DNA of 64,000 bases from Stemphylium vesicarium. Lineage: Eukaryota; Ascomycota; Dothideomycetes; Pleosporales; Pleosporaceae. The DNA lies in assembly GCA_004380135.1 (NCBI GenBank), contig QXCR01000103.1, forward strand, positions 47,579-111,578, written 5' to 3'. This document shows, piece after piece, positions 53,038 through 64,000 of the stretch. Position numbers and translations under genes: made by a program. Within the stretch, counting starts at the first letter, position 1; the number at the start of each line of letters is the position of its first letter. The notes under the pieces were generated by a model. It was not told the DNA's origin and did no database searches. It saw only the letters and a program-made list of their open reading frames with translations.

Positions 53038-56037
53038 ATGCTCACGACTGGCGCCCCGCTCCGTAACTGGACTTTATTTCTGCTGCTATGCAGTATACCG
53101 TCGCTGACCTTTGCTGAGGCGGCGAATGAGACGGCGACGGTTGATTCGAGCGCTACTGCACATTCAGGTGCCACGACGCACCATACACCCTATACCGCGT
53201 CCTCACCCACCTCCTCGCCCTCGCCCTCGCGCTCGCCATCATCCTCGTCCACTCGAAGATACACCGATACCGAAAGCACGTCTCCATACCGTACGATCAA
53301 CTACATTACGCATACGTTACGGCAGCAATGCGCAAAGACAAGCTGGTCGGTGCCAGGCGAGACGGCCATTGTCGACGGTACAAGCGTTGAAGGAGGGGCT
53401 ATAGCGGGTCTGAAGACGCAAACACTTGGGATACGACAGGGGTCCGAGAGCCTTGCAGATGAAGACGTCAAGGACGCGACTTCCACAGCAGCGTCACAAC
53501 CAGACGCGACCGGCGCGGCGCCAAGCTCCCAGCCGGAGCTAGAGTTGGAGGTCGATTCGCCCTTTGACAATGCCGACTTTCTCTCATTCGAGGAATGGAA
53601 GAAGAGGAATTTGGCAGAGGTGGGCCAATCGCCCGAGAACGTCGGTCAGGGAAGGGCGGCGGCATCGAACCAAGCGACCCGCCGACGTCCCGTCAACGTT
53701 AATGCCTTGGACTCGTTGGGCGATGAGGGAGAAATTTCCATCGATTTCAGTGGCTTCGGACGCCCAGAAGACGGAGGTGTTGCGAACAGTCTTCAGCAAG
53801 GCAACCAAAATCCCGATGCCACAAAATCTACGAACGGGGAGGGCAAGGTGGCACCAAGTTCATGGGCGCTCAGCAAAGATGCGGGCAAGACATGCAAGGA
53901 GCGGTTCAACTTTGCCTCTTTTGATTGCGCTGCTACTGTCCTCAAAACCAACAAGCAAGCGAAAAGCACATCGTCTATCTTGGTCGAGAACAAGGATAGT
54001 TACATGCTGAATATATGTTCAGCCGACAACAAGTTTCTCATAGTCGAGCTGTGCGACGATATCCTGGTAGATACCGTTGTCCTCGCCAACTACGAGTTCT
54101 TCTCTTCCATGTTTCGCCACTTCAGAGTCAGCGTGTCAGATCGCTATCCCGTGAAGATGGAGAAATGGCGAACACTAGGCACGTTCGAGGCGCGCAATTC
54201 CCGCGATATCCAGCCATTCCTCATCACCGAACCCCAGATCTGGGCACGATACCTGCGTGTCGAGTTCCTTACTCAATTCGGTAATGAGTACTACTGCCCG
54301 CTTAGCGTATTGCGCGTCCACGGCACGACCATGATGGAGCAGTTCAAGCGAGAGGAAGAGGAGGCCAGAGGTATTGATGACGATGATGATCTGGAAGCCG
54401 AGGGTGTGGAAGTCAAGAAGCCAGCGGAGGACAGCGGACCCTTGCCACCAGAGGAACTGCCAATTGAAGCAGTAAAGGACAGCGCAAAGTCTACAGAATC
54501 AGCGACCGTCGAGACCACTAACACGCGAGGTGCCTCCGAACCTTACGTGGAGCAAACTCCTAACACGCCTTCTTCTGATTTCCTTGGTTCATCTACAGCT
54601 GCGAACGAGCGTGCAGCCGGCCAGGTGACTGATACGCCTCAGAGTCAGCTAGCCTCAGAGCAAGCGCCTAATTCGCCTCCTCCCTTTGTCACCGGTAACC
54701 CAGCCGATAGAGGCACGAACGTCACAGTTACTGGGGACAGCAGGTCTCACACTACCCCTTCCGTAACAGACAAGGCTGAAGTTTCATCACCTGCTCAAGG
54801 CCCTGTATCTGACTCTTCGGTCGTGGCCTCGCCTTCTACAATCCGCAAGGAGAATAGCGTCACATCAGTGGGAGATCCAGCAGCATCGGCATCCGCAAAC
54901 AGTGTATCAGCCAGAGCTTCTAGCAACAGTACGGTCGCTTCTTCCCAATCCCAATCGCAAGGCCGAGGTTCCGCTACACAACCAAATGCTCCCACCCCAT
55001 CGACTCAAGAATCGTTCTTCAAATCGATCCACAAACGCCTTCAGTATCTCGAGGCTAACAGCACACTTTCCCTACAATATATTGAAGAGCAGTCGCGTGC
55101 GCTTCGCGATGCATTCGTCAAAGTAGAGAAACGGCAACTAGCCAAGACCGAGAAATTCTTGGATCACCTCAATAGCACAGTAATGATAGAACTAAAGAGT
55201 TTCCGCAACATGTACGATCAGCTGTGGCAGAGCACGGTCATTGAGATTGAGAGCATGAAAGAGCGGCAAAAGTCAGAGATGGGGGAAATCGGCACCAGGT
55301 TGAGTCTGATGGCGGATGAACTCGTATGGCAGAAGAGAATGGCTGTTGTACAGTCTACTCTCCTCCTTCTGTGCCTCGGGCTGGTGCTCTTCGTACGATC
55401 AGGGACTCTGGGATCTACAACAGATGTCCCGATTGTGCAGCAGCTGGGTAGCAAGTACACGAGCTTTTTCGAGTCTTCGCCACCTAATAGCCCACCCAAC
55501 ACCGCTGGAATGGCACGGCGACGCAGCACGTTCCGAAACATGTGGAAGAGCGACCATCACCACAGCGACGGCCAAAACGCCATGTCAGATGCCGAAACCG
55601 AGGGCCTGCGAAGTCCAGTGCAGATCGAGTACAATCCGCCCACACCAAACACACCCACGGGCAGACGTGGCGGAAACTCTTCCCCAAGAATCGACAGCAT
55701 CAACACGACGCCCATCCAAGACCACGACAACACGCCCGCAACCCCCGTCTCGGAAGAACAAGCTGCGCGCATCCAGGTCCTGGAAACGCAATCCGGTCCC
55801 GCGACACCAAACGGCACCCGCGATTGTAGGCCATCGTGGGAAGAAGTCGATCGCGCCATGGACCTGCTCAAAGCCGAGGAACAGAATCATCACTCTCCCC
55901 CGCCGTCGCCGCAACAGTCCAAGGGTCGCGGGAAGAAGAAGAAGAGAAGTCCGTTGAGGAGGGCGCAGAGTAACTATGATGATACGGGTGGTGAGTCATC
56001 GCCTGGGAAACATGGTACGGGGAGATTTGGGGAGTGA
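53038..56037 (+). CDS. slp1: SUN-like domain ER membrane protein Slp1
   Basis: Slp1-type proteins are ER membrane glycoproteins with a lumenal SUN-like domain; in yeast Slp1 works with Emp65 to protect folding soluble proteins. A single exon encodes 999 residues. Residues 1-27 (MLTTGAPLRNW, then a Leu-rich core ending LTFAEA) are a signal peptide. A Ser/Thr/Pro-rich stretch follows. The SUN-like domain spans about residues 286-430 with CKERFNFASFDCAATVLK, SYMLNICSADNKFLIVELCDD, ANYEFFSSMFRHFRVSVSDR and EYYCPLSVLRVHGTT. A long disordered, sequon-rich region and a coiled coil (about 665-760) precede one membrane helix (about 772-792), and the rest is a cytosolic Pro/Ser tail ending in a basic patch. 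The intron-free gene is unusual for this length here. Confidence 0.92.
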   Translation: MLTTGAPLRNWTLFLLLCSIPSLTFAEAANETATVDSSATAHSGATTHHTPYTASSPTSSPSPSRSPSSSSTRRYTDTESTSPYRTINYITHTLRQQCAKTSWSVPGETAIVDGTSVEGGAIAGLKTQTLGIRQGSESLADEDVKDATSTAASQPDATGAAPSSQPELELEVDSPFDNADFLSFEEWKKRNLAEVGQSPENVGQGRAAASNQATRRRPVNVNALDSLGDEGEISIDFSGFGRPEDGGVANSLQQGNQNPDATKSTNGEGKVAPSSWALSKDAGKTCKERFNFASFDCAATVLKTNKQAKSTSSILVENKDSYMLNICSADNKFLIVELCDDILVDTVVLANYEFFSSMFRHFRVSVSDRYPVKMEKWRTLGTFEARNSRDIQPFLITEPQIWARYLRVEFLTQFGNEYYCPLSVLRVHGTTMMEQFKREEEEARGIDDDDDLEAEGVEVKKPAEDSGPLPPEELPIEAVKDSAKSTESATVETTNTRGASEPYVEQTPNTPSSDFLGSSTAANERAAGQVTDTPQSQLASEQAPNSPPPFVTGNPADRGTNVTVTGDSRSHTTPSVTDKAEVSSPAQGPVSDSSVVASPSTIRKENSVTSVGDPAASASANSVSARASSNSTVASSQSQSQGRGSATQPNAPTPSTQESFFKSIHKRLQYLEANSTLSLQYIEEQSRALRDAFVKVEKRQLAKTEKFLDHLNSTVMIELKSFRNMYDQLWQSTVIEIESMKERQKSEMGEIGTRLSLMADELVWQKRMAVVQSTLLLLCLGLVLFVRSGTLGSTTDVPIVQQLGSKYTSFFESSPPNSPPNTAGMARRRSTFRNMWKSDHHHSDGQNAMSDAETEGLRSPVQIEYNPPTPNTPTGRRGGNSSPRIDSINTTPIQDHDNTPATPVSEEQAARIQVLETQSGPATPNGTRDCRPSWEEVDRAMDLLKAEEQNHHSPPPSPQQSKGRGKKKKRSPLRRAQSNYDDTGGESSPGKHGTGRFGE

Positions 56038-57667
56038 AATGGATGATTTTGTGGTTAAGGAGATGAAAGAAGTAGCATGTATCTTCGTAGTGAGATATAT
56101 TTCGTTGCATACGATAGGCATTTGTACACATTTTTGTTGTTTTTCTAGGTTTATGATATACACCATAGTCGTCGTGGTTAGCACATTTTATCACGTTGCG
56201 ATGTAAAGAAATGTGTACGACGCTAGAACTCTTTTTACCCACGAAGTAGTAGTGGTAGCTTGACAGACACTGATACTGAATACTGATCTCTCTCTCACGC
56301 TGTCTTATTTTGGATCACAATTCTACTCCTGTTGGCAAACTCGGCTGTGAGGTGGCTTTGACTGCATACCTACGCCTTCACTTCGTTCTTCATCTACGCC
56401 TGCCCATCTACCCTACCCACCACTACCCTCCCTCTCCATCCCAAAACCCTTGTCATCGAAAAAGAATCAATACGAGCCCTAACTCTCTCCGTCCCCACCC
56501 AGCACCATCACCTCTACACTTATCTATCCGCGCTTTGGCTATTTCCTAAGTAGGCAACTCCTCTTGTTCTGTAGATTACGGTGATTCTTAATGTTCCATA
56601 ATGTCCTTAATGCCTGCGCAGTGCCTCCCAATGTCTGCAATGTCTACAATGTCGCACATCACCCCCCTCTCTCTCCATCCATCTCTCCCAGCCAATCAAC
56701 ACGCAGTAGGCGCCCATTACCGCAACAGGCAAGTCTCCCCCCCAACCCATTGATCCCCTAGGATTTTTTCACCTTGGAAATCATGCACGTCTGCCTCGCC
56801 CCCTCCCCTCTCTGTCATCCTTTGCCCGGGCGTGTAAGACAGGGCTTATCTTATCTATACATGCCCTGCTCTCCCGCCCCACTTCACCTCGCACAGATAA
56901 GTTACGTGGGTAGCGAAAATGAAAAAGGATCAAAAGATTACAAGATACCGGACAAGGTAAAAAATGTGACAGAGGTGTTGATTATAGTGGGTTTCCGCGA
57001 GTTCCCCGGACCCTCTTTTGCTTGCCTGTTTTTGTCTGCTTTTTTTTCTTCTTCTTCGCGGTGGGGGGAGGGGGTCTAGGGGATCATCCGCGATTGGTCA
57101 ACCTCACATCCACGGGTGTTGGGGGGGGGGGAGCTCATGTGATGACTGCGTACTGCACAGTGCATTTGAGAGATGTGACTTGCGATATGCCAAAATAAAG
57201 TGGGATATGAAGCGTGGAGATGTGAGGAATACGTCCGTAGGTGCTGCGGTATCTGCCTGGCTACAGAATTCACAAGTTGAATTAATGCGACATCACGAGA
57301 CCCATCACCCGCATTAGGAAAATTGCGCCATAGCGAGACGAGAAAAGGTGTTGAATGCAGCGATTTGCCATTCACATGATTTACTCGGCGCACAGTCTCT
57401 AGCGTGACGACAAGACAAGCTTTTATATAGCTGTCAACGCATTTTCCAGCTTGTATTGCGCGGTCAAATCCCTACACACTACCGTACAGTCGTCATCACA
57501 ATACACTCGTGTCAACACAATTCATAGTATAAGCTTTTGTATTTCCTATTCCATTTGCGCCACCCCTTGCACAGCTAGCTAGTCAAGAAAATGGTTCAAT
57601 GCCACTGGCCTCCCAAACGCCGGGTCATGCAGTCATAAAATGAGTGTTTTCTGTGGCGAAAACGGGT
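56038..57667. other. Intergenic between convergent genes, 1.6 kb
   Basis: 3' flanks of slp1 (+) and lsg1 (-). The stretch is C/T-rich around 56.4-56.9 kb and holds a run of 11 G at 57121-57131. No ORF or RNA gene is supported. Confidence 0.55.
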
Positions 57668-59794
57668 TTACTCCACGTATTCAGACCGCACCTTCTTGGC
57701 TCTCCTCTTGTTGGCCTTGAAGTGCTTCTTACTGTTCATCTTCATTTCCGTGGGATCGACATCCTGCTCCAGCGCTGCCATCATCTTGGCTTTCCTGCCG
57801 CTCAGCTCCTTGCCCTGCTCGCTGTACTTGTAGTGAAATGGCTGGTTGACCGTTCCCATTCCCTGGCCCGGGCCAAAGAAACGCTTGTCCATGCGCTGCG
57901 TCTTCTCACCCTGAACTGGTACGCCGCCGTCGAGATCGTCATCCATGAGTGATGGCTCCTCATCAGGCATACCCGCGAGAGACGTGTTGCCGGGAAGGTT
58001 CGCAAGAGGGTGGTGACGGCGCTTTGCGGGGAGATGGTTTACATCGTAGAGTTCGCGATTGAAGTACTTTTCGTCCACCGGTGGGTCCGTGGGTGGCGGG
58101 TGGCAGAAGAGAATCTTGCCTTTGACGTAGTCCTTTAGGATGTATCGGGCCGCTCGCGACTCATCAGGCTGACCAAGACCCTGGGTGGAAAAGCCTCGGG
58201 CAATGGCAAATGCGCGCAGTATCTCTTCAGAGGTGAGGACACCAGTACCGCCTTCCTCAATCGGTCGAGGGTGGATCTTCATACCGTAAAGCGCCTCAAG
58301 GAAAGGCTGGGGAATCCGCCTAGCGACAAGGCCGGCAGGTCCAGTGTACTCTCGCAGTTGGTCGATGGGCAGGACACCTGCGCAAACAAGCTCGGCCTTG
58401 GTGGTTGCAAAGTTGGGGAACACGAGACCAGGGCAATCGCATAGGACAACCTTGTCACTGAGGTGGATAGTCTGGAAATGCTTCGTCTTTCCGGGGGTAG
58501 CAGAGACGGACACCTTCTTCGCGCCGATCAAAGCGTTGATGGTGGACGACTTTCCGACGTTGGGGTATCCGACGAGACCAATTGACGTCTTGCGAGGCTC
58601 ACCGTTTGGTCCGGTGTCGACATCGGGAGCATGTTGCAGGAATAGTGCCTCGAGATCCTCTGTAGTAAGTATCCGTGTCCGCTCGTCGCCATCTGCTTCC
58701 GCCCTGCTCTCGCCCGGTACGTCAACTGTCTCCTCATCCACCCATTGCTCTTTTTCTTCTTTCTTATCTTGCAGATCAATCTTCTTGGCTTGCTTTGCAA
58801 GTTCATCGCCTTCCGGGTCAATCTCCTCGTCAACATCGTCTTCGTCCAAATAATCATCCGAGTCGCCAGACTCATCTGAGTCAGACTCGTCGCTTGCGTC
58901 TGCCAAGCCACGAGCCTCGTTCATCTCCTTTGCTAGCTCAGCCGAGAAGAACTTGTAGTTGATGCCAGCCGCAGTAAAGTAGTCGGCCCAAGCTGTACGT
59001 TGCTCCAGAGTCATCATATCCGCCTTGTTGACCAACAGTAAATTGTTCTTCTTTGAGTCCACCTCCTTGACGTAGTCCTCCAAATCCTCGGATCGGAACA
59101 TGAGCGGGTTTCGGGCATCCACGATTTGTACTACCAGATCGGATCGCTCAATGACACGCCAGAGTTGCCTCCAGACTTCCAGGTTGCGCTCAAAGGGTGT
59201 CATAAGCAGGTCGTTGTTCTCCTGCAACTCCGCCAAGCCTCGTCGCCACTGTAGTAGCGATGCGCGCTCCTGCTCGTCCAACTCTTGCGGTGTAGTTTGG
59301 GAATCCCATTTCGGTCGCCTCGGTACAGTAAGGCGGTTCCTGTTTTCCTTGTGTTTCCGAGTGACGTTGCGCTCCTCAGCGGCCGAGAGCAGGTATGGGT
59401 TCTTTTGGTCCTTGTGAATGATCTTGACGTTGTTCATCTTCTCAGCCGTGAAGTCGGTACCAGCCAGTTCCGCGGTCGAAAGGAAGTCGTCGAGAGCGCC
59501 TTGCTCGGTGACGGAGCGCATCTTGACCCATGCCGCCTCCTTCTTCTCGTTGGTGATGTACTGCGCGATGTTAGTATCGAGTTACCAGATAGCGCACCGT
59601 TCCAGACAAGCGCATGATGATGTCGATAAAAGTTAGAGACGGATCATGCGTACCTTTTCGCCATTTTGTCCCGTTCGCTCGATTCCCTGGTTAAAGTTGC
59701 CCCTCCGCATGTCAGCGCCCTTGCCCTTGCTGAACCTGTCATTCATCAGGCTGTTGCCCAGCCCGACGCTCTTCTTTGACTTTGCGAGCACCAT
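57668..59794 (-). CDS. lsg1: Large subunit GTPase Lsg1, 60S biogenesis
   Basis: Lsg1 is the cytoplasmic GTPase that releases the export adaptor Nmd3 from pre-60S ribosomes. Exons 59654-59794 and 57668-59560 give 677 residues; the 93-nt intron has GTACGC and GCGCAG ends and joins GQNGEK to YITNEKKEAAWVKMRS. The start MVLAKSKKSVGLGN is the family N-terminus. G motifs come in the circularly permuted order: NKAD (G4) first, then an acidic insert (DESDSDESGDSDD region), then GYPNVGKSS (G1), a TPGKTKHFQT switch and DCPG (G3). The C-terminus is Lys-rich (HFKANKRRAKKVR). It is head-to-head with ltv1, another ribosome-assembly gene. Confidence 0.95.
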
Positions 59795-60041
59795 TTTTGC
59801 GGGTTATTTGGGTATGGTGTGGTTGTGGTGATTTGGGCCCAATAGAGGGGGTGGTGAGTCGGAAGAGAAAGTTGCGACCAAAAGTTGCCCCACGTCATTC
59901 ACTGGTTCCACTCGCCTAAATTATTTTTTGGCCGCCCGACGCCAAAGACCCTTTCGTTTGGTAAGCGCTATTCCCCAGACTTGGACAGCAACAATCGCCA
60001 CTTTCAAGCCTCGACTGTGAAGTTTGACGCAAAAATCCAAC
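59795..60041. promoter_or_regulatory. Bidirectional promoter, lsg1 / ltv1
   Basis: Only 247 bp separate the two start codons, so the genes must share promoter DNA. It contains the octamer CCACGTCA (59890-59897), the reverse of the derlin-promoter element, and an AAATTATTTTTTGG stretch that weakly recalls the A/T-rich ribosome-biogenesis element of yeast. No TATA box is seen. Confidence 0.55.
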
Positions 60042-61561
60042 ATGCCTCGCCGAAAGTTTATGTGAGCAGAGAAATTGGGCGTGTTGCGATACCCCGCTAA
60101 CCCCGCGACAGCGATAAGAAGACGGCGACCAACTTTCGTCTCGTCCACCGCGCCCAAAATGACCCGCGAATCCACGATGAAGACGCCCCGCAGATGGTCT
60201 TCGCCGAGACCAGCGCACCAAACCAGCGTGAAGAATCGGAGCCTGCCGGAAGTTCGCGAGCGTCGCAATACTCGGCAGCCACGGGACGGAGCAAGATCAA
60301 GTCAAGGCGCGACCTAGAAGGAGAGTATGGTTCCGAAGTCCGGAAGAACGAGGGTGAAGCCGCCAACTACGGCATCTACTACGATGACACCAAGTATGAC
60401 TACATGCAGCACATGCGCGACCTGGGCTCTGGCGGCGGAGATGCATACTTTGTCGAGGCCAAGGCCGAGAAGAAGGGGAAGCAGAAGATGGACTTGGCTG
60501 ACATGCTGCGCGATGCGTCGCTGAACGATAGCGGTAGCCAGGCCGATTTGAGTGTGAGCAGCAACATCAGCAGCGTGAGCGACTTTTTCGGTGAGGACAT
60601 GGCTCCTTCAGAGTTTGTGCGGAAACAGACATACCAGGACCAGCAGAATATCCCAGACGCATTGAAGGGGTTTCAACCGGACATGGACCCCAGACTACGA
60701 GAGGTACTGGAGGCGCTGGAAGATGAGGCGTATGTTGATGACGAGGACGACATTTTCAACGAACTCGCGCAAGACGGTTACGAAGTCGACCAAAGAGAAT
60801 GGGATGGTGCAGACTACGACGAAGACGCCAGAGACCCCATGGATCGCTTCCTCGACGAAGAGGATGCTGGCTGGGAAACGGACGACACCATCAAGGCGTC
60901 TTCACCGAAGCTTAAGGCAAAGAAGCCATCTGATGAGCCCACGGACCCCGCTTTCCTTCCCGCTCCAGACGAAGCGCCTGCAGCAGCCGACGCTGAAGAT
61001 ATGGCCTACCTCAAGGAATTCAAAAAGTTCAAGGAAGATGTCAAAGCCGCCAAGCCCAACAAGCTCGCTGCCCCTGCAGACACGCAATCCTTCATCACTG
61101 GCGCCTCAGCTCTCACATCCGGCGGCCGCAAGAAGAAGCGCAAGGGCGCCATGACTTCTACATCCGGCTACTCCATGTCTTCCTCGGCGCTCCATAGAAC
61201 AGAAGGCCTCACTCTGCTCGACCAGCGTTTCGACAAGATTGAAGAGGAATACGCAGACGACGGTGGATTCGACTTCCCCGACGACGCCTCCATGGCTTCG
61301 GGTATGAGCAAAATGTCTGGCTTGAGCAAGATGAGCGGCATGACGGGTATGAGTCAGTGGTCAGGCAGTGAAGCCCCACCTTTACGATCCGACTTTGATA
61401 GCATCATGGACGACTTCTTGGGTAACCATCATACCCAGGGTAAGAGGAGGATCAAGAAGGGGAAGCAGCAGAGTGGGTTGGAGCAGCTCGAGGAAGTGAG
61501 AAAGGGGTTGGGTGCGCCCAAGGTCAAGGCCAAGGACCACTACAGTGTGCTGAGAGCTTGA
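60042..61561 (+). CDS. ltv1: Ltv1, 40S ribosome biogenesis factor
   Basis: Ltv1 binds pre-40S particles with Enp1 and Rps3 and takes part in their export and beak maturation. Exons 60042-60061 (20 nt) and 60112-61561 give 489 residues. Joining them gives MPRRKFIDKKTATNFRLVHR, the conserved family start, which confirms the tiny first exon and the 50-nt intron (GTGAGC, GACAG, CTAAC branch). Other signs are NDPRIHDEDAPQMVF, the acidic middle (DEAYVDDEDDIFNELAQDGY), a nuclear signal (GGRKKKRKG), and the C-terminal DSIMDDFLGNHHTQGKRRIK. A short Met-Ser-Gly repeat near residues 415-435 is low-complexity and probably not conserved. Confidence 0.94.
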
Positions 61562-61927
61562 GGTCAGAGTCGTGTGTTATTTGCATAGGATGGCGTTTGG
61601 GATTGGCAAATGTGGGATCTTGGGATTGGGGCATGGGCTGGGCTTTTCATATATACCCTCATATAGGAACTTTCTATGATGTAGATGATGGAATATGAAC
61701 ATGTGCGCCGCACAGCGGTCAATCGACTAGACTCCATCATCAAAGCAACCGATTCATCGTCACGACAAAGGTAGGTCTAACACACATGTTTGGTTCGATT
61801 AATTCATTCATCATTAACATCGTAATACATACCCCATGCATCTCGTCTTTCCCTCAAGCCCATCAACAACAGTCTAACACCACAGTCTCTGCCCTCTTCC
61901 CCCTCACCACTCTCCACACACATCGAC
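61562..61927. other. Intergenic between convergent genes
   Basis: 3' flanks of ltv1 (+) and the acid phosphatase gene (-). Nothing else is seen. Confidence 0.6.
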
Positions 61928-63419
61928 CTAAGCCTTTGGCTCAGCCGCACCTGCAGCCGCACCCCCCTTCAACGCCTTCTTGCTCACAAGTCTGAACCCA
62001 CCGAGCAGCATAAGCAGCGCCAGCGATCCCAGCACCACAGCCAGCGTAACAAAAGCGCCAATCACACCGCCAATCGCAGGCGAGATACCACCATCACCAC
62101 CACCGTTCTGCTGCGTCGCCGCCGCACCGTCATCGCTATCCGCATACGCCGCGCACGACCCAGCCTTGTTCCCACACTTCTCGCACCACTGCTTGGTCTC
62201 TGTAATCGCAAACCGACCAACCTTGTCCTTGAACTCGTTCCACGACACACTCGTTGCGTCGGCGCCGAAAAGCGGGTACACGGCTAGTTCACTGGCATTA
62301 CTCGCTGTGCCGTTGTGGAACAAGAACCTCACACTGAGGTCATCTTCAGCAGGGAACGTGCCCTCCTCCACATCAGCAGTGGTAAAAAGTTCAAACGCCA
62401 TGGAACTCGCGTAGTCGACTACGCCGGTGAAGTTCTCGCTCGCAGCCTGCAGATCTGCGAGACCGAAGAAGGACATGAAGGTCGCGTAGGATCCGAATTG
62501 GATGCCGAATTTGCTGGCGCCGGAGCTGGAGATGATGGAAGAGAGGTAGGAGATGATTTCGCCGCCAAGCTGCATGCCGGCGACTGCGCGCATGTTGTCG
62601 GTGGCGTTGTATGCGAGGCCCCATTCGTGGGCGTCGGCGAGGGTGGAGAGTTGGTGTAAGGTGGAGTTTGTGAGGAAGGTGGAGTTGGGGATGCTGGTGT
62701 TGTGGATGCTGGCTACGTGGATTATGTCGTAGACTTTTACATGTCTTGATTAGTACATCACGGGGGGAAAGGAAAACGTGGGATATTTTTGGAATAAAAA
62801 AAAACTTACCGACATAAGCGTTCTTGAATGTGACTTGGTCATCGCTGATAATGCCGTTGACAGACGGAATAATCTCATCGTAGAAATCCTGCGAGCTGGA
62901 AGAAAGAGCCTTGTACTCTGCGCTGTCAAAGTACGAATTCGAACTCGTCTTCGCATTCTGGCAACTCGATGCATCCTGCAGCCACCCGGAGTCTTCAGAC
63001 CCAGCGCCGGTTTCAATCGTGTTGACGGGAATGAGTTGGTATCCGTTCAGCGGAGCCTGAACGTCCTGGCCATTAGCGAGCGTAGAAACAGTCTCTACGG
63101 GGGGATACAGGCCCTGGAGGAAGCCCATGGCGGAGTTTTGGAGAACGTTGTCGACGGGGGCTTGGACTTGGAGTTGGGATAGCGCCGCTTGGTCTTCGCT
63201 GATGCCGCGGATCTTGGAGTCACCGGATAGGTAGCGGGACCGGTAGTACTGGCCTGATGTGTAGACTTGCTCGTAACCTAGCGTGGTTAGGTTGGTGGGA
63301 GCAAGGGCTTTGGGCGTGCGGTCGCCGTGGCGGTGGAAGATGTAGGCTCCAAGTACCGTCTCAGCTGCCTCGGCGCCAGCGAGCATGGAGAGAGCGGAGA
63401 GAGCGACTACCGACTTCAT
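61928..63419 (-). CDS. Histidine acid phosphatase family protein, membrane-anchored
   Basis: Exons 62810-63419 and 61928-62733 encode 471 residues; the 76-nt intron begins GTAAGT and ends AAAAG. Residues 1 to about 19 (MKSVVALSALSMLAGAEAA) form a signal peptide. The phosphohistidine motif RHGDRTP is at residues 30-36. The C-terminus has one membrane helix (GVIGAFVTLAVVLGSLALLMLLGG, given here in part: GAFVTLAVVLGSLALLM) and a short basic cytosolic tail, so the enzyme is probably surface-anchored. The usual C-terminal His-Asp acid/base pair is not visible; the corresponding place appears to read FGIQFGSYATFMSFFGL. I chose the ATG at 63419 rather than an upstream TTG in the same frame. Activity is likely but not certain. 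Confidence 0.85.
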
Positions 63420-64000
63420 GATGGGCAATTGAAACAACTAGGTTCTTTTGTTCAACGAAGGTATTGGCACTTGTACAGAGACAAGAGCAGGCAACAGAGC
63501 AATTGAACCCAGAAGCACAAAAGTTGGCGAGCCTCGTGAGAAACAAGAGGTGGGATGCAAGAGGAGGAAACAAACAAAACAGAGTCGGGCATATGCCTAG
63601 ACCTTATACCCCATTACCTATCACTGCACCACCTAAAAGAGGCCCGCCCCGCTAGGGAAATAACAGAAAGGCAACAAGCTCCGGAGATGCTAGATATCAC
63701 AATCCCACCATCACCACCTCCTCCAATCCGAACAATCACCGGGTACAGCGCAGCGGGGCGGCTTGCCCAATGTGCATGATACTTATCCCGAAGTTCGGGA
63801 GGGGCAGAAGATGTAAGTGGGGGGCTGTACTAGTAGGTTGACTAGGGCGCGACAAGCTTTTTCCGCGCGAATAAGCTCGCTGGCCGATGAGATGGGGCAG
63901 GGATAGCTTGTTAGTGAGTAAAGCTTTTAGATGTTGAAGCATGAATCGAAATTGACTGGGGGGCGTTGGAAATGGGACAGGGGGTGCGAATGGTACGGTG
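63420..64000. other. Promoter region of acid phosphatase gene, right edge
   Basis: No gene is supported to the window end. Short ORFs on both strands lack protein-like features. Confidence 0.5.

Overview
The window is nuclear DNA of a filamentous ascomycete, most likely of class Dothideomycetes, order Pleosporales. The evidence is short introns (mostly 45-110 nt) with GTRAGT-type donors, CTRAC-like branch sites and YAG acceptors, gene density near one gene per 3 kb, and fungal versions of many eukaryotic families. No transposon, plasmid, CRISPR array, rRNA or convincing tRNA was seen. All intron boundaries were placed by eye from splice signals, reading frame and protein continuity.

Layout. 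1-5.2 kb: the 3' end of a small membrane protein gene, a derlin (ER-associated degradation), a small Gly-rich protein and RNA polymerase I subunit A49. 5.6-8.2 kb: a promethin/LDAF1-like lipid droplet protein and a secreted astacin-like metallopeptidase. 8.5-10.1 kb: a disabled gene. 10.4-18.9 kb: four enzyme genes in two divergent pairs (Baeyer-Villiger monooxygenase, cyclase-family hydrolase, type-B carboxylesterase, secreted esterase), which look like a ketone-to-ester-to-acid catabolic or detoxifying cluster. 20.2-32.5 kb: a small secreted protein, a UBA-containing ubiquitin-conjugating enzyme head-to-head with proteasome ATPase Rpt2, an unrecognised nuclear-looking protein, cyclin H (TFIIH/CAK) and a secreted LVIVD-repeat protein.

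32.5-35.9 kb and 45.4-50.4 kb are long stretches without genes. Each carries tandem, pyrimidine-rich units with TATA boxes (period about 155 bp in the first, about 285 bp in the second). The sense strands point toward each other across a block holding a HET-domain gene, TRAPP subunit Bet5, a CaMKK-like kinase and a large four-pass membrane protein. These arrays are the least explained structure in the window.

50.4-64 kb is core genome: a Hal4/Hal5-type kinase, the SUN-domain ER protein Slp1, the ribosome-assembly genes LSG1 (60S) and LTV1 (40S) sharing a 247-bp bidirectional promoter, and a membrane-anchored histidine acid phosphatase. Two themes recur: head-to-head gene pairs with related functions, and protein quality control (derlin, E2, Rpt2, Slp1).
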